From Streptomyces tirandamycinicus (GTDB taxonomy: Bacteria > Actinomycetota > Actinomycetes > Streptomycetales > Streptomycetaceae), in contig NZ_CP029188.1 of NCBI RefSeq assembly GCF_003097515.1, positions 1,116,001 through 1,180,000 on the forward strand: a stretch of 64,000 bases of DNA, read 5' to 3'. The notes beneath the pieces were generated by a model, which saw only the letters and a program-made list of their open reading frames with translations, was not told the origin of the DNA and searched no databases. This document shows positions 17,323 to 26,030 of this stretch, one piece after another; the stretch's first letter is position 1; every line of letters starts with the position of its first letter. The translations under genes were made by a program, and so were the position numbers.

Positions 17323-17332
17323 TGCGCACGTA

Positions 17333-17430
17333 GAACGCGTCCACGGGAACGCGTCCACGGGAACGCGTCCACGGGAACGCGTCCAAGAGAACGCGTCGAA
17401 TGGAACGCGTCGACTAGAACGCGTCCGAGG
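17333..17430 (+). repeat. 14-bp minisatellite, seven exact-length units
   Basis: Seven consecutive 14-base units begin GAACGCGTC. The first three are identical (GAACGCGTCCACGG) and the other four differ only in the last five bases. Each unit holds the palindrome ACGCGT. The array starts 10 bases after the phoX stop codon. It has no open-frame or terminator shape. Confidence 0.95.
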
Positions 17431-17506
17431 TCGAGAAGCCCGGTCCGCCTTCGATGGTCAGGCCGGCGGGGCGGGGCGCGGCCTCCGGACCAGCCGCCCC
17501 GGTGAG

Positions 17507-17543
17507 CCCCGTGGGCCCGGCCGCTCCCGCCGGGCCCACGGGG
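17507..17543. terminator. Hairpin terminator
   Basis: CCCCGTGGGCCCGGC and GCCGGGCCCACGGGG form a perfect 15-bp stem. It lies between phoX and the convergent hypothetical gene and can serve both. Confidence 0.8.
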
Positions 17544-17588
17544 GAGGCCGGGCCCGTCCGCGGCGGCACTCCGCGCGGTGCCGGGGCG

Positions 17589-18551
17589 TCAGTCCGGTTC
17601 GGCCGCCGCGCGGAACCGGACGAACTGCTCGGCGGGATCGCCCGTGTACGACCAGGGGACCCGCGCCGCCCTCGCGCCCAGCAGCGCGAACAGCCCGCGC
17701 GCGACGTCCGTCTCGCCCGCGTAACAGGCGGCGTGCGTGAGATAGTTCAGCTCGGCCACCTCCTCGGGGTGGACGGGGCCCTGCGGCCGGCCGCCGATCC
17801 ACCGCTCCCAGGTGCGCCGCACCTCGGTCACCGCCAGTTCGTGCTTCCAGTGCTGGCCGAAGTCGCGGACCGGCGCCCGGCCCCGGGACCCCTCCGCCAC
17901 GTAGCGGAACTCCTCCACCCGGGCGATCTGCACGAGCACCGGCAGCGGGGAGCCGGCCGGGGCGGCGCCCGCCGCGTCGCGGGCGATGTCGTACATCGAG
18001 CCGTGCGTGCCGTGCCACCGTGCCGACCAGTAGCGCAGCAACTGCACATGGCCCTCGATGTTGTCGGGGTCGCGCCGCCGCAACTCGTCCCACCAGGACC
18101 GCAGCTGACGCCGTCCGACACCGCCGTCGTAGAGCCGGGCCACCGTCAGCAGCGACACCCAGGGCATGGGGTCGGCGGGCGCGGCCTCGGCGGCTCCGAA
18201 GCAGGCCATCACCGCCACGTCGATCCGGTCCCGGTCCACGGCCGTGCCCCGGCCCAGCGCGATGGCGTCCTCGAAGACCCGGACCACCGCGGTCGCGGCG
18301 CGCAGCACGGCCGCGTCGGGGTTCCCCGGTTCGGCCGCCCACCACGCCTCCACGGCGGAGGAGCCCGCCGCGGCGTGGGAGAGCTGCCGCAGCCGGTGGG
18401 TGCGGCGGGGCCAGTCCCGCCCGGTGGCGTGCAGCAGGTCGCGTACCCCCTGCCACCGCCCGATCACGATGTCGTGGCGGGCCTCCGTCAGCGCGCGGTC
18501 CCCGGAGTCCGGGTCGAAGACCGGCTCGAAACGGCGGCGAGCGGCAACCAT
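17589..18551 (-). CDS. Hypothetical cytosolic protein, Trp-rich helical (TPR-like)
   Basis: A 320-residue protein of mainly helical prediction, rich in Trp, Arg and Ala, without signal peptide or membrane segment. Repeated helix pairs such as DPMPWVSLLTVARLYDG and HVQLLRYWSARWHG suggest a TPR-like solenoid. I recognise it only as a type of conserved actinomycete protein of unknown function. ATG at 18551. It lies 95 bases downstream of, and on the same strand as, the amino-acid permease gene, so they may be co-transcribed. Confidence 0.75.
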   Translation of the reverse strand: MVAARRRFEPVFDPDSGDRALTEARHDIVIGRWQGVRDLLHATGRDWPRRTHRLRQLSHAAAGSSAVEAWWAAEPGNPDAAVLRAATAVVRVFEDAIALGRGTAVDRDRIDVAVMACFGAAEAAPADPMPWVSLLTVARLYDGGVGRRQLRSWWDELRRRDPDNIEGHVQLLRYWSARWHGTHGSMYDIARDAAGAAPAGSPLPVLVQIARVEEFRYVAEGSRGRAPVRDFGQHWKHELAVTEVRRTWERWIGGRPQGPVHPEEVAELNYLTHAACYAGETDVARGLFALLGARAARVPWSYTGDPAEQFVRFRAAAEPD

Positions 18552-18645
18552 GTCCCTCCCTGCCTCTCCCAGTGCCCGGTGCCGGCCCTGTGCTGCTGTG
18601 CCCTGCGCTGCCCTGTCCTGTCGTGCCCTTCCCCGCCTGCCGCGG

Positions 18646-20121
18646 TCAGAAGTCCGTCGCCATGGCGTCCCGGGGACCGTCGTGCCGGGCGGAGGCGGCA
18701 CCGGAGTACGCCGCCTCCGCCTCGATGGCCCGTGCCGCGTCCAGCGTCGCCGGCCGGTAGTACGCGCTGCCCTGCCGCCAGTACCAGACCATCGGGACCA
18801 CCCCGGCCGCCAGTCCGCCGAGGCCGATCGCGATCGACGCGGTGCTCAGTCCGCCCAGCGACTCGAAGAAGATCCAGAACATGAAGGCCGAGCCGAGCAG
18901 CGGCCAGGCACCGCCGAGCACGAAGTCCTTCACCGACGTCAGCACCATCCTGCGGTACGCGACGACGGCGGCGATGCCCGCGAGGCCGTAGTACACCGTG
19001 ATCTGGAGGGAGATCGCGTTGACGGCGTCGGAGAGGACGTCCCCGACCGATCCCAGCGCGGTCGCGGCGAAGAGCATCGCCACCGCCGCGGCGCCCACCA
19101 CGGCGATCGCGACCCAGGGGGTGTTCCAGCGCCGGTGCACGGTGCCGAGCGCGGCGGGCATCGTGCGGTCCCGGCCCATCGCGAACAGCGAGCGGGTGAC
19201 CTGGATCAGGGTGGTCTCCAGGGTGGCGACGGTCGACAGCATCACGGCGACGATCAGCAGCTTGCCGCCGACGCCGGGCCAGATCTCGTCGCCCAGCACG
19301 CCGAGGATGTTGCCGCTGCCCGCCTGGATCTGCTCCGACGTGAGGATGACGTTGACGGCGACCGTGAACGCCACGAAGAGCAGCAGCACCACGCCGACGC
19401 CGACCAGGGCGGCGACGCCGGCCGTCCGGCGGCTGTTGCGCGTCTCCTCGCTGAGGTTGCTGGTGACGTCCCAGCCCCAGTAGTAGAACGCCGCGATGAG
19501 CGCGCCCGAGGCGAAGCCCGAGGCGCCGTCGAAATGCGAGAAGCCCAGCCAGGACCAGTCGAAGGCGGTCGCGGCGCCCTTGTGCAGCAGGGCGGCCAGC
19601 AGGAACAGCACCAGCAGCAGCACCTCGACGCCGGTCATCAGCAACTGAGCCCGCACGGTCAGGCGCGCCCCGCCGAGGACCACCAGCAGCATCACCAGGA
19701 ACCAGCCGGCGCCGACCAGCGCCGCGAGCGCGGTGTCGTCGGCCAGGCCCGGGTCGAAGAGCGCGAGGGTCATCGCACCGGCCGGCAGCGAGCCGGCCAC
19801 CATGAAGATCGTCGCGGAGACGACCAGGGCCCAGCCGGAGAGGAAGCCGAGGAACGGGTGGAGCGTGCGGCCCACCCAGGAGTAGCTGGCTCCGGCGCTG
19901 ACGTCGATCCGGCCGAGACGGCCGAACGCCAGGACGATGCCGAGCATGGGTATCGCGCAGTACAGCAGTGCGGCGGGACCGGCCAGTCCCACGGAGCCCA
20001 CCAGGACGGCGGTGGTCGCGGCGAGCGAGTAGGCGGGGGCGCTCCCGGCGACCGCCATCACGATGGTGTCGAACGTACCGAGGACGTTGGGCTGGAGCCC
20101 TCTGCCGGTGTTGCTGCTCAT
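18646..20121 (-). CDS. APC family amino acid permease
   Basis: A 491-residue integral membrane transporter with about 12 hydrophobic helices. The N-terminal signature GTFDTIVMAVAGSAPAYSLA covers the unwound helix 1 that binds substrate in the amino acid-polyamine-organocation superfamily. Helix 6 carries AFYYWGWDVTSNLSEET, and TRSLFAMGRDRTMP follows later. It probably imports an amino acid or amine by proton symport. Substrate cannot be assigned. The C-terminus is a short hydrophilic tail. Confidence 0.9.
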   Translation of the reverse strand: MSSNTGRGLQPNVLGTFDTIVMAVAGSAPAYSLAATTAVLVGSVGLAGPAALLYCAIPMLGIVLAFGRLGRIDVSAGASYSWVGRTLHPFLGFLSGWALVVSATIFMVAGSLPAGAMTLALFDPGLADDTALAALVGAGWFLVMLLVVLGGARLTVRAQLLMTGVEVLLLVLFLLAALLHKGAATAFDWSWLGFSHFDGASGFASGALIAAFYYWGWDVTSNLSEETRNSRRTAGVAALVGVGVVLLLFVAFTVAVNVILTSEQIQAGSGNILGVLGDEIWPGVGGKLLIVAVMLSTVATLETTLIQVTRSLFAMGRDRTMPAALGTVHRRWNTPWVAIAVVGAAAVAMLFAATALGSVGDVLSDAVNAISLQITVYYGLAGIAAVVAYRRMVLTSVKDFVLGGAWPLLGSAFMFWIFFESLGGLSTASIAIGLGGLAAGVVPMVWYWRQGSAYYRPATLDAARAIEAEAAYSGAASARHDGPRDAMATDF

Positions 20122-20240
20122 CGGATGTCCTTGTGTGGCAGGGCATATGGCGACGGATCAGGGGCGTCAGCCGCGCTGAACGGGCGATTCCGCGACGGGG
20201 GACGGAGCGCATCGTAGTCGCCCCCCGTACCCTCGGTGGT

Positions 20241-20648
20241 ATGGCGGATGACGCTGGGCCCCCCGGGGCCGCTGATGGGACCGTGCGGGTCGACGTGTGG
20301 ATCTGGTCCGTGCGGCTGACCAAGACCCGCTCACAGGCGGCGGCGGCTTGCCGTGCGGGTCATGTCCGGATCAATGGCGAGCGCGTCAAACCCGCGCACG
20401 CGCTGAAGGCCGGGGACGAGGTCCGTCTCTTCCACGCGGGCCGGGAGCGGATCGTGGTGGTCTCCCGGATCATCCGCAAGCGCGTCGGGGCGCCCGCCGC
20501 CGCGCAGTGCTACGTGGACAACAGCCCGCCGCCCCCGCCGCGTGAACTCACCGCCCCGACGGGCGTGCGGGACCGGGGCGCGGGCCGGCCGACGAAGCGC
20601 GACCGCAGGGAGATGGAGCGCCTTCACGGCCGCGCGTCGCCCCGCTGA
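20241..20648 (+). CDS. S4-domain RNA-binding protein (Hsp15-like)
   Basis: A 135-residue basic protein. The S4 RNA-binding fold spans about residues 15-80, with VDVWIWSVRLTKTRSQAAAACRAG-type helix and GHVRINGERVKPAHALKAGDEV beta loop. It is close to Hsp15/YrfH, which binds stalled 50S ribosomal subunits carrying nascent chains. The C-terminus is a basic tail (RPTKRDRREMERLHGR). It is divergent from the permease and converges on the FUSC gene. Confidence 0.9.
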   Translation: MADDAGPPGAADGTVRVDVWIWSVRLTKTRSQAAAACRAGHVRINGERVKPAHALKAGDEVRLFHAGRERIVVVSRIIRKRVGAPAAAQCYVDNSPPPPPRELTAPTGVRDRGAGRPTKRDRREMERLHGRASPR

Positions 20649-20670
20649 CGGGGGCGGCGTCGCCCGGGCG

Positions 20671-20805
20671 GCCACCACCCGCCACGTCACGGCCCGCCCG
20701 GTCAAGCCCCGCCCGGTCAAGCCCCGCCAGGTCGCGGCCCGCCACTTCGCGGCCCGCCCGGTCAAAACCCACCACATCGCGGCCCGCCACGTCACTGCCC
20801 GGGTG
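20671..20805. repeat. 15-bp degenerate tandem repeat, about nine units
   Basis: Units of 15 bases of the type GTCRCGGCCCGCCNC run in phase from 20671 to the end of the FUSC gene at 20792 and a little beyond. Examples are GTCAAGCCCCGCCCG at 20701 and GTCGCGGCCCGCCAC at 20731. The array fills most of the space between the convergent S4 and FUSC genes. Confidence 0.85.
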
Positions 20806-22753
20806 GCGTGCCGGACACGGTGGACGGGGAAGCGATCGTCCGGGCCGCCGTCACCTCCTGGCGGAGCGGTTCGAGGACGCTCCGCTCGTCGCCCTCCGGC
20901 TCCGCACGCATCCCGGCGGGTTTCTCCCGGGAGCGGATGTCCCCGGCGAGTTCGTGCAACTGCCCTACGACCTCGTCGACTTCGCCCCGGGTGGGCGGCG
21001 CGGCGCCGTGGTCGACGCGGACCTTGGCCGCGGTCGTGGCGTCCGCGATCCGTTCGACCGCGACGACGAGCGGCCACCACGCGGCCGCCCGGGTGCCCGC
21101 GGGCGGCGGCTCGGTGAGCGCCCGCTGGAACTCCGAGCGCACGGCCGAGAGATCCCGGTAGAGGCGGCGCCGGGACCGTGCCTTCTCGGCCTGGTCGGCG
21201 TCGGTGCGGAAGGCCAGCGCCACATGCCGCGCGGCGTGGTCGACCGAGTCCGCGAGGCGGTCCCCGATGCGGCTGTGCCAGCTCTCCGGCCAGAGCAGGT
21301 ACCCGGCGACCAGCACGATCGCGCAGCCGATCAGGCTGTCCACCAGACGTGCCCCGACCAGGCCGATCCCCTCACGACTGAGCAGGTCGGACAGCAGCAG
21401 GATCACCGGGGTGATCGCCGCCGTCTGGAACGCGTAGCCCTTCGCCGAGAACGCGGGGATGAGCCCGCCGAGGACGAACATCACGGGCACGTCCCACCAG
21501 CCGCGCGGCACCTCGGCCAGGACCGCCGCCGCGACCACCAGGCCCGCCACCGTGCCCAGTCCGCGCGCCACCGCGCGGGAGAAGACCGAGCCGAAGTCGG
21601 GCTTCAGGACGAAGGTGACGGTGAGGGGGACCCAGTAGGACCGGTCCAGCTCCACGACCGAGACCAGCGCCTGGGCGAGGCCGATGCAGAGCGCGAGGCG
21701 CAGTCCGTAGCGCCATGACGCCTCGGAGAACAGCACCTCGCGTGCCGTGCGGCGCACTCTGACCCCCAGCGCGGCGGGCCGGCCGAGTCGGTCGTCCACG
21801 TTGTGGGGGTCGGGGTCCTGCTCCAGGACGACGGTCGCCGCATGCCGCAGGGCGTGGTCGACCGCACGCTCGGTGGGTGTGGCGGGGGGTGCCAGGTCCG
21901 GCCGGTACGGGCCCGCGGAGCCGCGTTCGACCGCGTCGGCGAGCACCCGGACCTGCGCGGCGACGTCCGGGGGGAGCGGGCGGCCGCGCTGGTCGGCGGC
22001 GAAGGCGGCCTCGACGACCGGGATCAGGGCGTTGAGCTGGGCCAGCAGCCTGACCAGCGTGGGATTGCGGACGTGGTCGCGGGTGCGGCGGGCGAGGATC
22101 AGGTCGTAGGAGTCGTTGAGGCACTGGGTGACGGCCTGCCGGCGCTCGCCGAACGTGCCGGCGCCGGCCGCGTCCAGCAGGTCGGCGACCGCCCGGTAGG
22201 CGCGGGCCACCGCCGACCGCTCGGGCGCGCCGCCGCGCAGCGGCCAGCCGAGCAGTGCGAGGGCGAGGACGAGCAGGCCGCCGATGCCCAGCAGCAGCGC
22301 GGGCGCCCACCAGGGCCGGGGCAGCGGCAGTCCCGACCCGATGACCGCGTTGAGCAGCAGCAGCAGTCCGGAGGCCGAGGCCACGGCGCCGATCGACGAG
22401 ACCATTCCGGAGACGAGGGCCACCAGTGTGAGGACGGCGACGGTGAGCCATCCGCGGGCGTACACGAGCGTGCCGAGCGTGACTCCGACGGCCCCGAAGA
22501 CCTGGGGTACGGCGATGTTGAGAAGGCGCATCCGGTAGGCGTCGGCGGTGTCGCCGATGACCCCGGAGAGGGCGCCGATCGACACCAGCGCCCCGAACGC
22601 CGGCCGGTCCAGGGCGAAGCCCACGGCGAGGGGAGCCGACAGGGCGACGGAGGCGCGGGCGACCGCCGCCCAGTTCACCGGTGTGCGCTGCGGGCGCAGT
22701 CCGGACACCAGCCATGCCGGCGGGACCAGCCCTACTCGCTCCTTCACGGTCAC
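20792..22753 (-). CDS. FUSC family membrane protein
   Basis: A 653-residue protein with two membrane blocks, each of about five to six helices (roughly residues 30-170 and 345-500). Soluble helical segments follow each block. This duplicated layout, with GYLLWPESW and the conserved SYWVPLTVTFVLKPDFGSVF, is typical of the FUSC/YccS (aromatic acid exporter-like) superfamily. A second GTG at 22747 has the better ribosome site (AGGGG six bases before), so the protein may lack the first two residues given here. The stop lies inside a 15-bp repeat array. Transported substrate unknown. Confidence 0.9.
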   Translation of the reverse strand: MTVKERVGLVPPAWLVSGLRPQRTPVNWAAVARASVALSAPLAVGFALDRPAFGALVSIGALSGVIGDTADAYRMRLLNIAVPQVFGAVGVTLGTLVYARGWLTVAVLTLVALVSGMVSSIGAVASASGLLLLLNAVIGSGLPLPRPWWAPALLLGIGGLLVLALALLGWPLRGGAPERSAVARAYRAVADLLDAAGAGTFGERRQAVTQCLNDSYDLILARRTRDHVRNPTLVRLLAQLNALIPVVEAAFAADQRGRPLPPDVAAQVRVLADAVERGSAGPYRPDLAPPATPTERAVDHALRHAATVVLEQDPDPHNVDDRLGRPAALGVRVRRTAREVLFSEASWRYGLRLALCIGLAQALVSVVELDRSYWVPLTVTFVLKPDFGSVFSRAVARGLGTVAGLVVAAAVLAEVPRGWWDVPVMFVLGGLIPAFSAKGYAFQTAAITPVILLLSDLLSREGIGLVGARLVDSLIGCAIVLVAGYLLWPESWHSRIGDRLADSVDHAARHVALAFRTDADQAEKARSRRRLYRDLSAVRSEFQRALTEPPPAGTRAAAWWPLVVAVERIADATTAAKVRVDHGAAPPTRGEVDEVVGQLHELAGDIRSREKPAGMRAEPEGDERSVLEPLRQEVTAARTIASPSTVSGTPPGQ

Positions 22754-22902
22754 CCCTGGTGCGGTTCGAGGCCGACGATCGGGGCGCGGTGGTCCGCCCG
22801 CCGGAGGCCGGGGGACCGGGCGCCGCCCACGCCGGGATCATCGCTCACCGGCAGTGAGTGGTCGATCTGCACGCCCAGCCGATCTGCATGCCCAGCCGAT
22901 AG

Positions 22903-22940
22903 CCGCCGGTCCCGCCGGCGACGGTCGGCGGGACCGGCGG
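22903..22940. terminator. Hairpin terminator after lipoprotein gene
   Basis: CCGCCGGTCCCGCC pairs with GGCGGGACCGGCGG around GGCGACGGTC. It lies about 50 bases beyond the stop of the lipoprotein gene. Confidence 0.75.
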
Positions 22941-22987
22941 TGATCGGCGCCGCCATGAAGGGTGCTCAGTGCCGCCGGGAGGGGTGC

Positions 22988-23446
22988 TCAGTGCCGGATC
23001 GCCTGCCCGATCTCGGCCGGGGGCGTGCCGGAGAGGTCCCGATGGGTCTGCGCCTTCGCCGACTTGGTGCCGCCGGGGGGGACCGCGTCGATCGACACGA
23101 CGGTCGCGTCGAGCAGATTCCCGCTGCTGTCCTTCCAGTTGACCAGGACCGTGTAGTCGACGGCCTTGTCCGTGGGGTTCGTCGCGGTGATCTCGTTGAA
23201 GAGGCGGTTGTTCTCGGCCTCCGTCGGGCCGGCCTTCACATCGGACTTGGCGTCCAGACCGCCCTTGATCTTGGCTATCTCGGAGGCCGCCGCTGCGGTT
23301 GCCGACTGGACGGCCGCACCCGCTTCGGAGGCCACCGACTTCGGTGTCTCGCCACTGTCGTTCGTACAGCCGGTCATCCCTGCCGCGAGCGCGACGGCGG
23401 TCGCGGCGGCCATGACGGCGTTCCGTATGCCATGGCTCGATCTCAT
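22988..23446 (-). CDS. Putative secreted lipoprotein
   Basis: A 152-residue protein with a lipoprotein signal peptide. The lipobox is AGMTGC, with the cysteine as residue 27 and a hydrophobic run AVMAAATAVALAAG before it. The mature part has an Ala-rich helix and then a small beta domain (NPTDKAVDYTVLVNWKDSSG) resembling FxLYD-type domains of actinobacterial lipoproteins. No specific function recognised. ATG at 23446; the upstream frame is a GC-rich repeat. Confidence 0.82.
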   Translation of the reverse strand: MRSSHGIRNAVMAAATAVALAAGMTGCTNDSGETPKSVASEAGAAVQSATAAAASEIAKIKGGLDAKSDVKAGPTEAENNRLFNEITATNPTDKAVDYTVLVNWKDSSGNLLDATVVSIDAVPPGGTKSAKAQTHRDLSGTPPAEIGQAIRH

Positions 23447-23600
23447 ACGCACCAGGGTGCGCCCCCGGGGCGGGTTCGGCCACTCGGCCCGGCGGGGCCC
23501 CGTCCGGTGTGCGGGTTCGGCCACCCGGTGCGGTGGGGGCCCCGGCCGGTGGGGCGGGTTGGGCCGCGCGGCCCGGCGGGGCCCACCGGCCGGGGCCGCG

Positions 23601-24287
23601 TCAGTCTCGCGCCACCGGGGCCAGTCCGCGCAGTGCCGAGATGAGCAGCTCGACACCGAACGCGAACTCGGCCTCGTGGTCGTTCACGGCGAGGATCGGT
23701 GCGACCTTGGCCACGGCGGGGAAGCCGGAGCCGGCGAAGTACGCGGCGCGGGCTGCCAGCCGCTCCTCCGGGTTCCGGGTCTCGCGGCCGGACCCGGGCC
23801 CGCTGCGGACCTCCTGCAGGAGGGTGCCGACCTGGAAGGAGATGAACAGGCGCAGCACATGCACGGCCACCTCCTCGTCGAAGCCGTGGTCGAGCATCAT
23901 CGCGATCATCGTGTCCACCGGTGCGAGGGCGGTGGGGGTCGACAGCTGCCGCATCAGCACCAGTTCGCAGGCCCGCGGGTGGCGCAGGGACGCCCTGCGG
24001 AAGCCGTACGAGAGGTCGCGGATGCCCTCCTCCCAGCCACCCGCCATCCGGCGCGGCATCCGCATGTCGTCGGTGATGAACTCGGTCACCCCGTCCAGGA
24101 TGTCGTCCTTGCCGCGCACATGGTTGTAGAGCGACATGGCCTGGACGCCGAGGCGGGCCGCGATGCGGCGCATCGACAGTGCCTCCACGCCCTCCTCGTC
24201 GATGATCACCAGTGCCGCCCCGATGATCCGGTCCCGGCTCAAGGGCTCGCGAGGGCCGGGTACTTCGGGTCGTGCTCCTCGGGCCAT
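23601..24287 (-). CDS. TetR family regulator with TetR-type C-terminal domain
   Basis: A 228-residue repressor. The helix-turn-helix covers about residues 17-63: RIIGAALVIIDEEGVEALSM, then RRIAARLGVQAMSLYNHVRGKDD. It ends in the tetracycline-repressor C-terminal fold (GFRRASLRHPRACELVLMRQ, FAFGVELLISALRGL). It is divergent from a metallo-hydrolase gene, and two copies of a 15-base palindrome lie between them. Repression of itself and of the hydrolase gene is therefore likely. The inducer is unknown. Confidence 0.92.
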   Translation of the reverse strand: MARGARPEVPGPREPLSRDRIIGAALVIIDEEGVEALSMRRIAARLGVQAMSLYNHVRGKDDILDGVTEFITDDMRMPRRMAGGWEEGIRDLSYGFRRASLRHPRACELVLMRQLSTPTALAPVDTMIAMMLDHGFDEEVAVHVLRLFISFQVGTLLQEVRSGPGSGRETRNPEERLAARAAYFAGSGFPAVAKVAPILAVNDHEAEFAFGVELLISALRGLAPVARD

Positions 24288-24335
24288 GAGCGACGGCTCC
24301 TCATTTCGGGTGGCTACGTGCGGTAACGCTTGACG

Positions 24336-24350
24336 ACATACAGCGTAAGT
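24336..24350. promoter_or_regulatory. TetR operator, copy 1 (ACATACAGCGTAAGT)
   Basis: One mismatch from the inverted repeat ACTTAC-N3-GTAAGT found 33 bases away. It lies 49 bases upstream of the TetR start, inside the likely promoter of the TetR gene. Confidence 0.7.
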
Positions 24351-24368
24351 GCTTCTCTCCTGTCTCGT

Positions 24369-24383
24369 ACTTACGGTGTAAGT
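24369..24383. promoter_or_regulatory. TetR operator, copy 2 (ACTTACGGTGTAAGT)
   Basis: A perfect inverted repeat ACTTAC-GGT-GTAAGT centred 33 bases (about three helical turns) from copy 1, so two dimers could bind on the same face of the DNA. Confidence 0.78.
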
Positions 24384-24572
24384 GGCGCAACTGCTGTGGA
24401 GGCAGGGCGAGATGACAGACGGACGGCCGCACACGACGCGGCCGTCCGTACGAGCGCCTTCCGGGACCGGGAGCCACGAGCGGACGGTCCGCCGAGCACA
24501 ACAGCACGGCCACCATCCTCTCCCAGCCCGGCCGCCCCGCGCCGGGTGTCCCCCTGTGAGCAGGAGGCACAG

Positions 24573-25400
24573 ATGCCTGTGCGTACGACCCCGGCCCGTC
24601 AGCGGCGCTCGGCCATCACCATCCACCACCTCGACTGCGGGCCGATGCGCCCCCTGGGCGGCGCGCCGCTCGTGGCGCACTGCCTGCTGATCGCGACCGG
24701 GAGCGGGCTCGTGCTCGTCGACACCGGTCTGGGCGCCGCCGAGGTCTCCGATCCGCGGCGGCTGGGCACCCTGTTCCGCCGCACCATGCGGCCGGAACTG
24801 GACCTGTCCCGTACGGCCGTCCACCAGGTCCGGGCACTGGGCTACGACCCCTACGACGTACGGGACATCGTTATCACCCATCTCGACCTGGACCGGGCCG
24901 GAGGTCTCGCGGACTTCCCGCACGCCCGCGTCCATGTGATGGCCGACGAGTACCGCGCGGCGATGCGGCGCGACACCCGGCTCGAGGCGAGCCGCTACCT
25001 GCCCGCCCAGTGGGCGCACGGCGTCGACTGGGTCGTCCACGACCACGCCGACTCGGGCTGGATGGGCTTCCCCGCCTCCCGGGTGCTGCGCGCCCCCGAC
25101 ATCCTGCTGGTGCCGCTGCCCGGACACACCCGCGGCCACAGCGCGGTCGCCGTCCAGGAGCCGGACCGCTGGCTGCTCCACGCGGGCGACGCCTACTTCT
25201 TCCACGGCGAGATCGACCTGCGCCGCCCGCGCTGCCCCCGGCCGCTCGCACTCCACCAGCGGCTCGTCGCCGACGACCACGAGATGAGGCTGGGCCAGCT
25301 CGAGCGGCTGAGGAGCCTGCGCCGGGCCCATCCCCGCCTTGTGCGGATCTTCTCTTCGCACGATCCGTTCGAGTTCGAGCTGATGGCGAACGGCGGCTGA
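24573..25400 (+). CDS. Metallo-beta-lactamase fold hydrolase with variant HxDxDR motif
   Basis: A 275-residue protein of the lactonase-like metallo-beta-lactamase branch. The central motif reads THLDLDRAGGL: H103, D105 and D107 are present, but the usual second metal His is R108. Later landmarks GHTRGHS and HAGDAYF (bridging Asp) are intact. The ATG at 24573 follows AGGAGG. It is divergent from the TetR gene and shares its twin operators. The altered motif suggests a one-metal or otherwise unusual active site; related actinomycete proteins may share it. Confidence 0.87.
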   Translation: MPVRTTPARQRRSAITIHHLDCGPMRPLGGAPLVAHCLLIATGSGLVLVDTGLGAAEVSDPRRLGTLFRRTMRPELDLSRTAVHQVRALGYDPYDVRDIVITHLDLDRAGGLADFPHARVHVMADEYRAAMRRDTRLEASRYLPAQWAHGVDWVVHDHADSGWMGFPASRVLRAPDILLVPLPGHTRGHSAVAVQEPDRWLLHAGDAYFFHGEIDLRRPRCPRPLALHQRLVADDHEMRLGQLERLRSLRRAHPRLVRIFSSHDPFEFELMANGG

Positions 25401-25472
25401 GGTACCGGCCCTCGGGACCGGTTCCGCGCGGGGACGAGGCGGGGCGCCCCGCGCGGGGCCTGACCGGGTCGG

Positions 25473-25510
25473 ACGGTGGCCCGGCGGGTGAACGGTGGCC
25501 CGGCGGGTGA
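25473..25510 (+). repeat. 19-bp tandem duplication
   Basis: ACGGTGGCCCGGCGGGTGA is present twice in a row in the space between the convergent hydrolase and DUF7144 genes. Confidence 0.85.
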
Positions 25511-25607
25511 AGGGGGCCGGCAGACCACAGCGCCGGGTCACGCGAGGCCGGGGCCGGGGCGGATCAGGCGGCCCGCCTCCCCGGCGGCCCGGATCAGGCG
25601 GGCCGGA

Positions 25608-26030
25608 TCAGGCGGGGCGGTGCGACTCCGTGGACACCAGCGCCCAGATGACGAACACCGAGACGGCCATCGAGAAGAGCGCCCACACCGGCTGGTAGGG
25701 CAGGAACAGGAACTGGACGATGATGTTGAGCGACGCCAGGGCGACACCCAGGTAGCGCGACCATTCCATGCCCCTGAGGATGCCCCAGCCGGTGACCGCC
25801 ACCAGGACCCCCAGGACCAGATGGATCCAGCCCCAGGCCGTGAGGTTCCAGGAGAAGACGTAGCCGCCGACCCGGAGGTAGACCTCGTCCTCGACGATGC
25901 CGGCGATCCCCTCCAGGATGCTGATGACACCGATGACCAGCATCAGGACGCCGGCGAACAGGGTGCCACCCGCCGCCCAGCCGGTGTCCGGGCCGGTCCC
26001 CGACGCGCTCCGTGCAGTGTGTTGGCTCAT
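25608..26030 (-). CDS. DUF7144-type small membrane protein
   Basis: A 140-residue protein with four transmembrane helices (about residues 22-44, 62-84, 90-110 and 113-133). The motif LEGIAGIVEDEVYLRVGGYV and then WGWIHLVLGVLVAVTGWGIL belong to a family of actinomycete membrane proteins of unknown function that I recall as DUF7144. ATG at 26030. It stands alone. Confidence 0.82.
   Translation of the reverse strand: MSQHTARSASGTGPDTGWAAGGTLFAGVLMLVIGVISILEGIAGIVEDEVYLRVGGYVFSWNLTAWGWIHLVLGVLVAVTGWGILRGMEWSRYLGVALASLNIIVQFLFLPYQPVWALFSMAVSVFVIWALVSTESHRPA

Noticed and set aside
17333..17430. CRISPR array
   Set aside because: The units are 14 bp and follow one another without spacers, and no cas gene is near.
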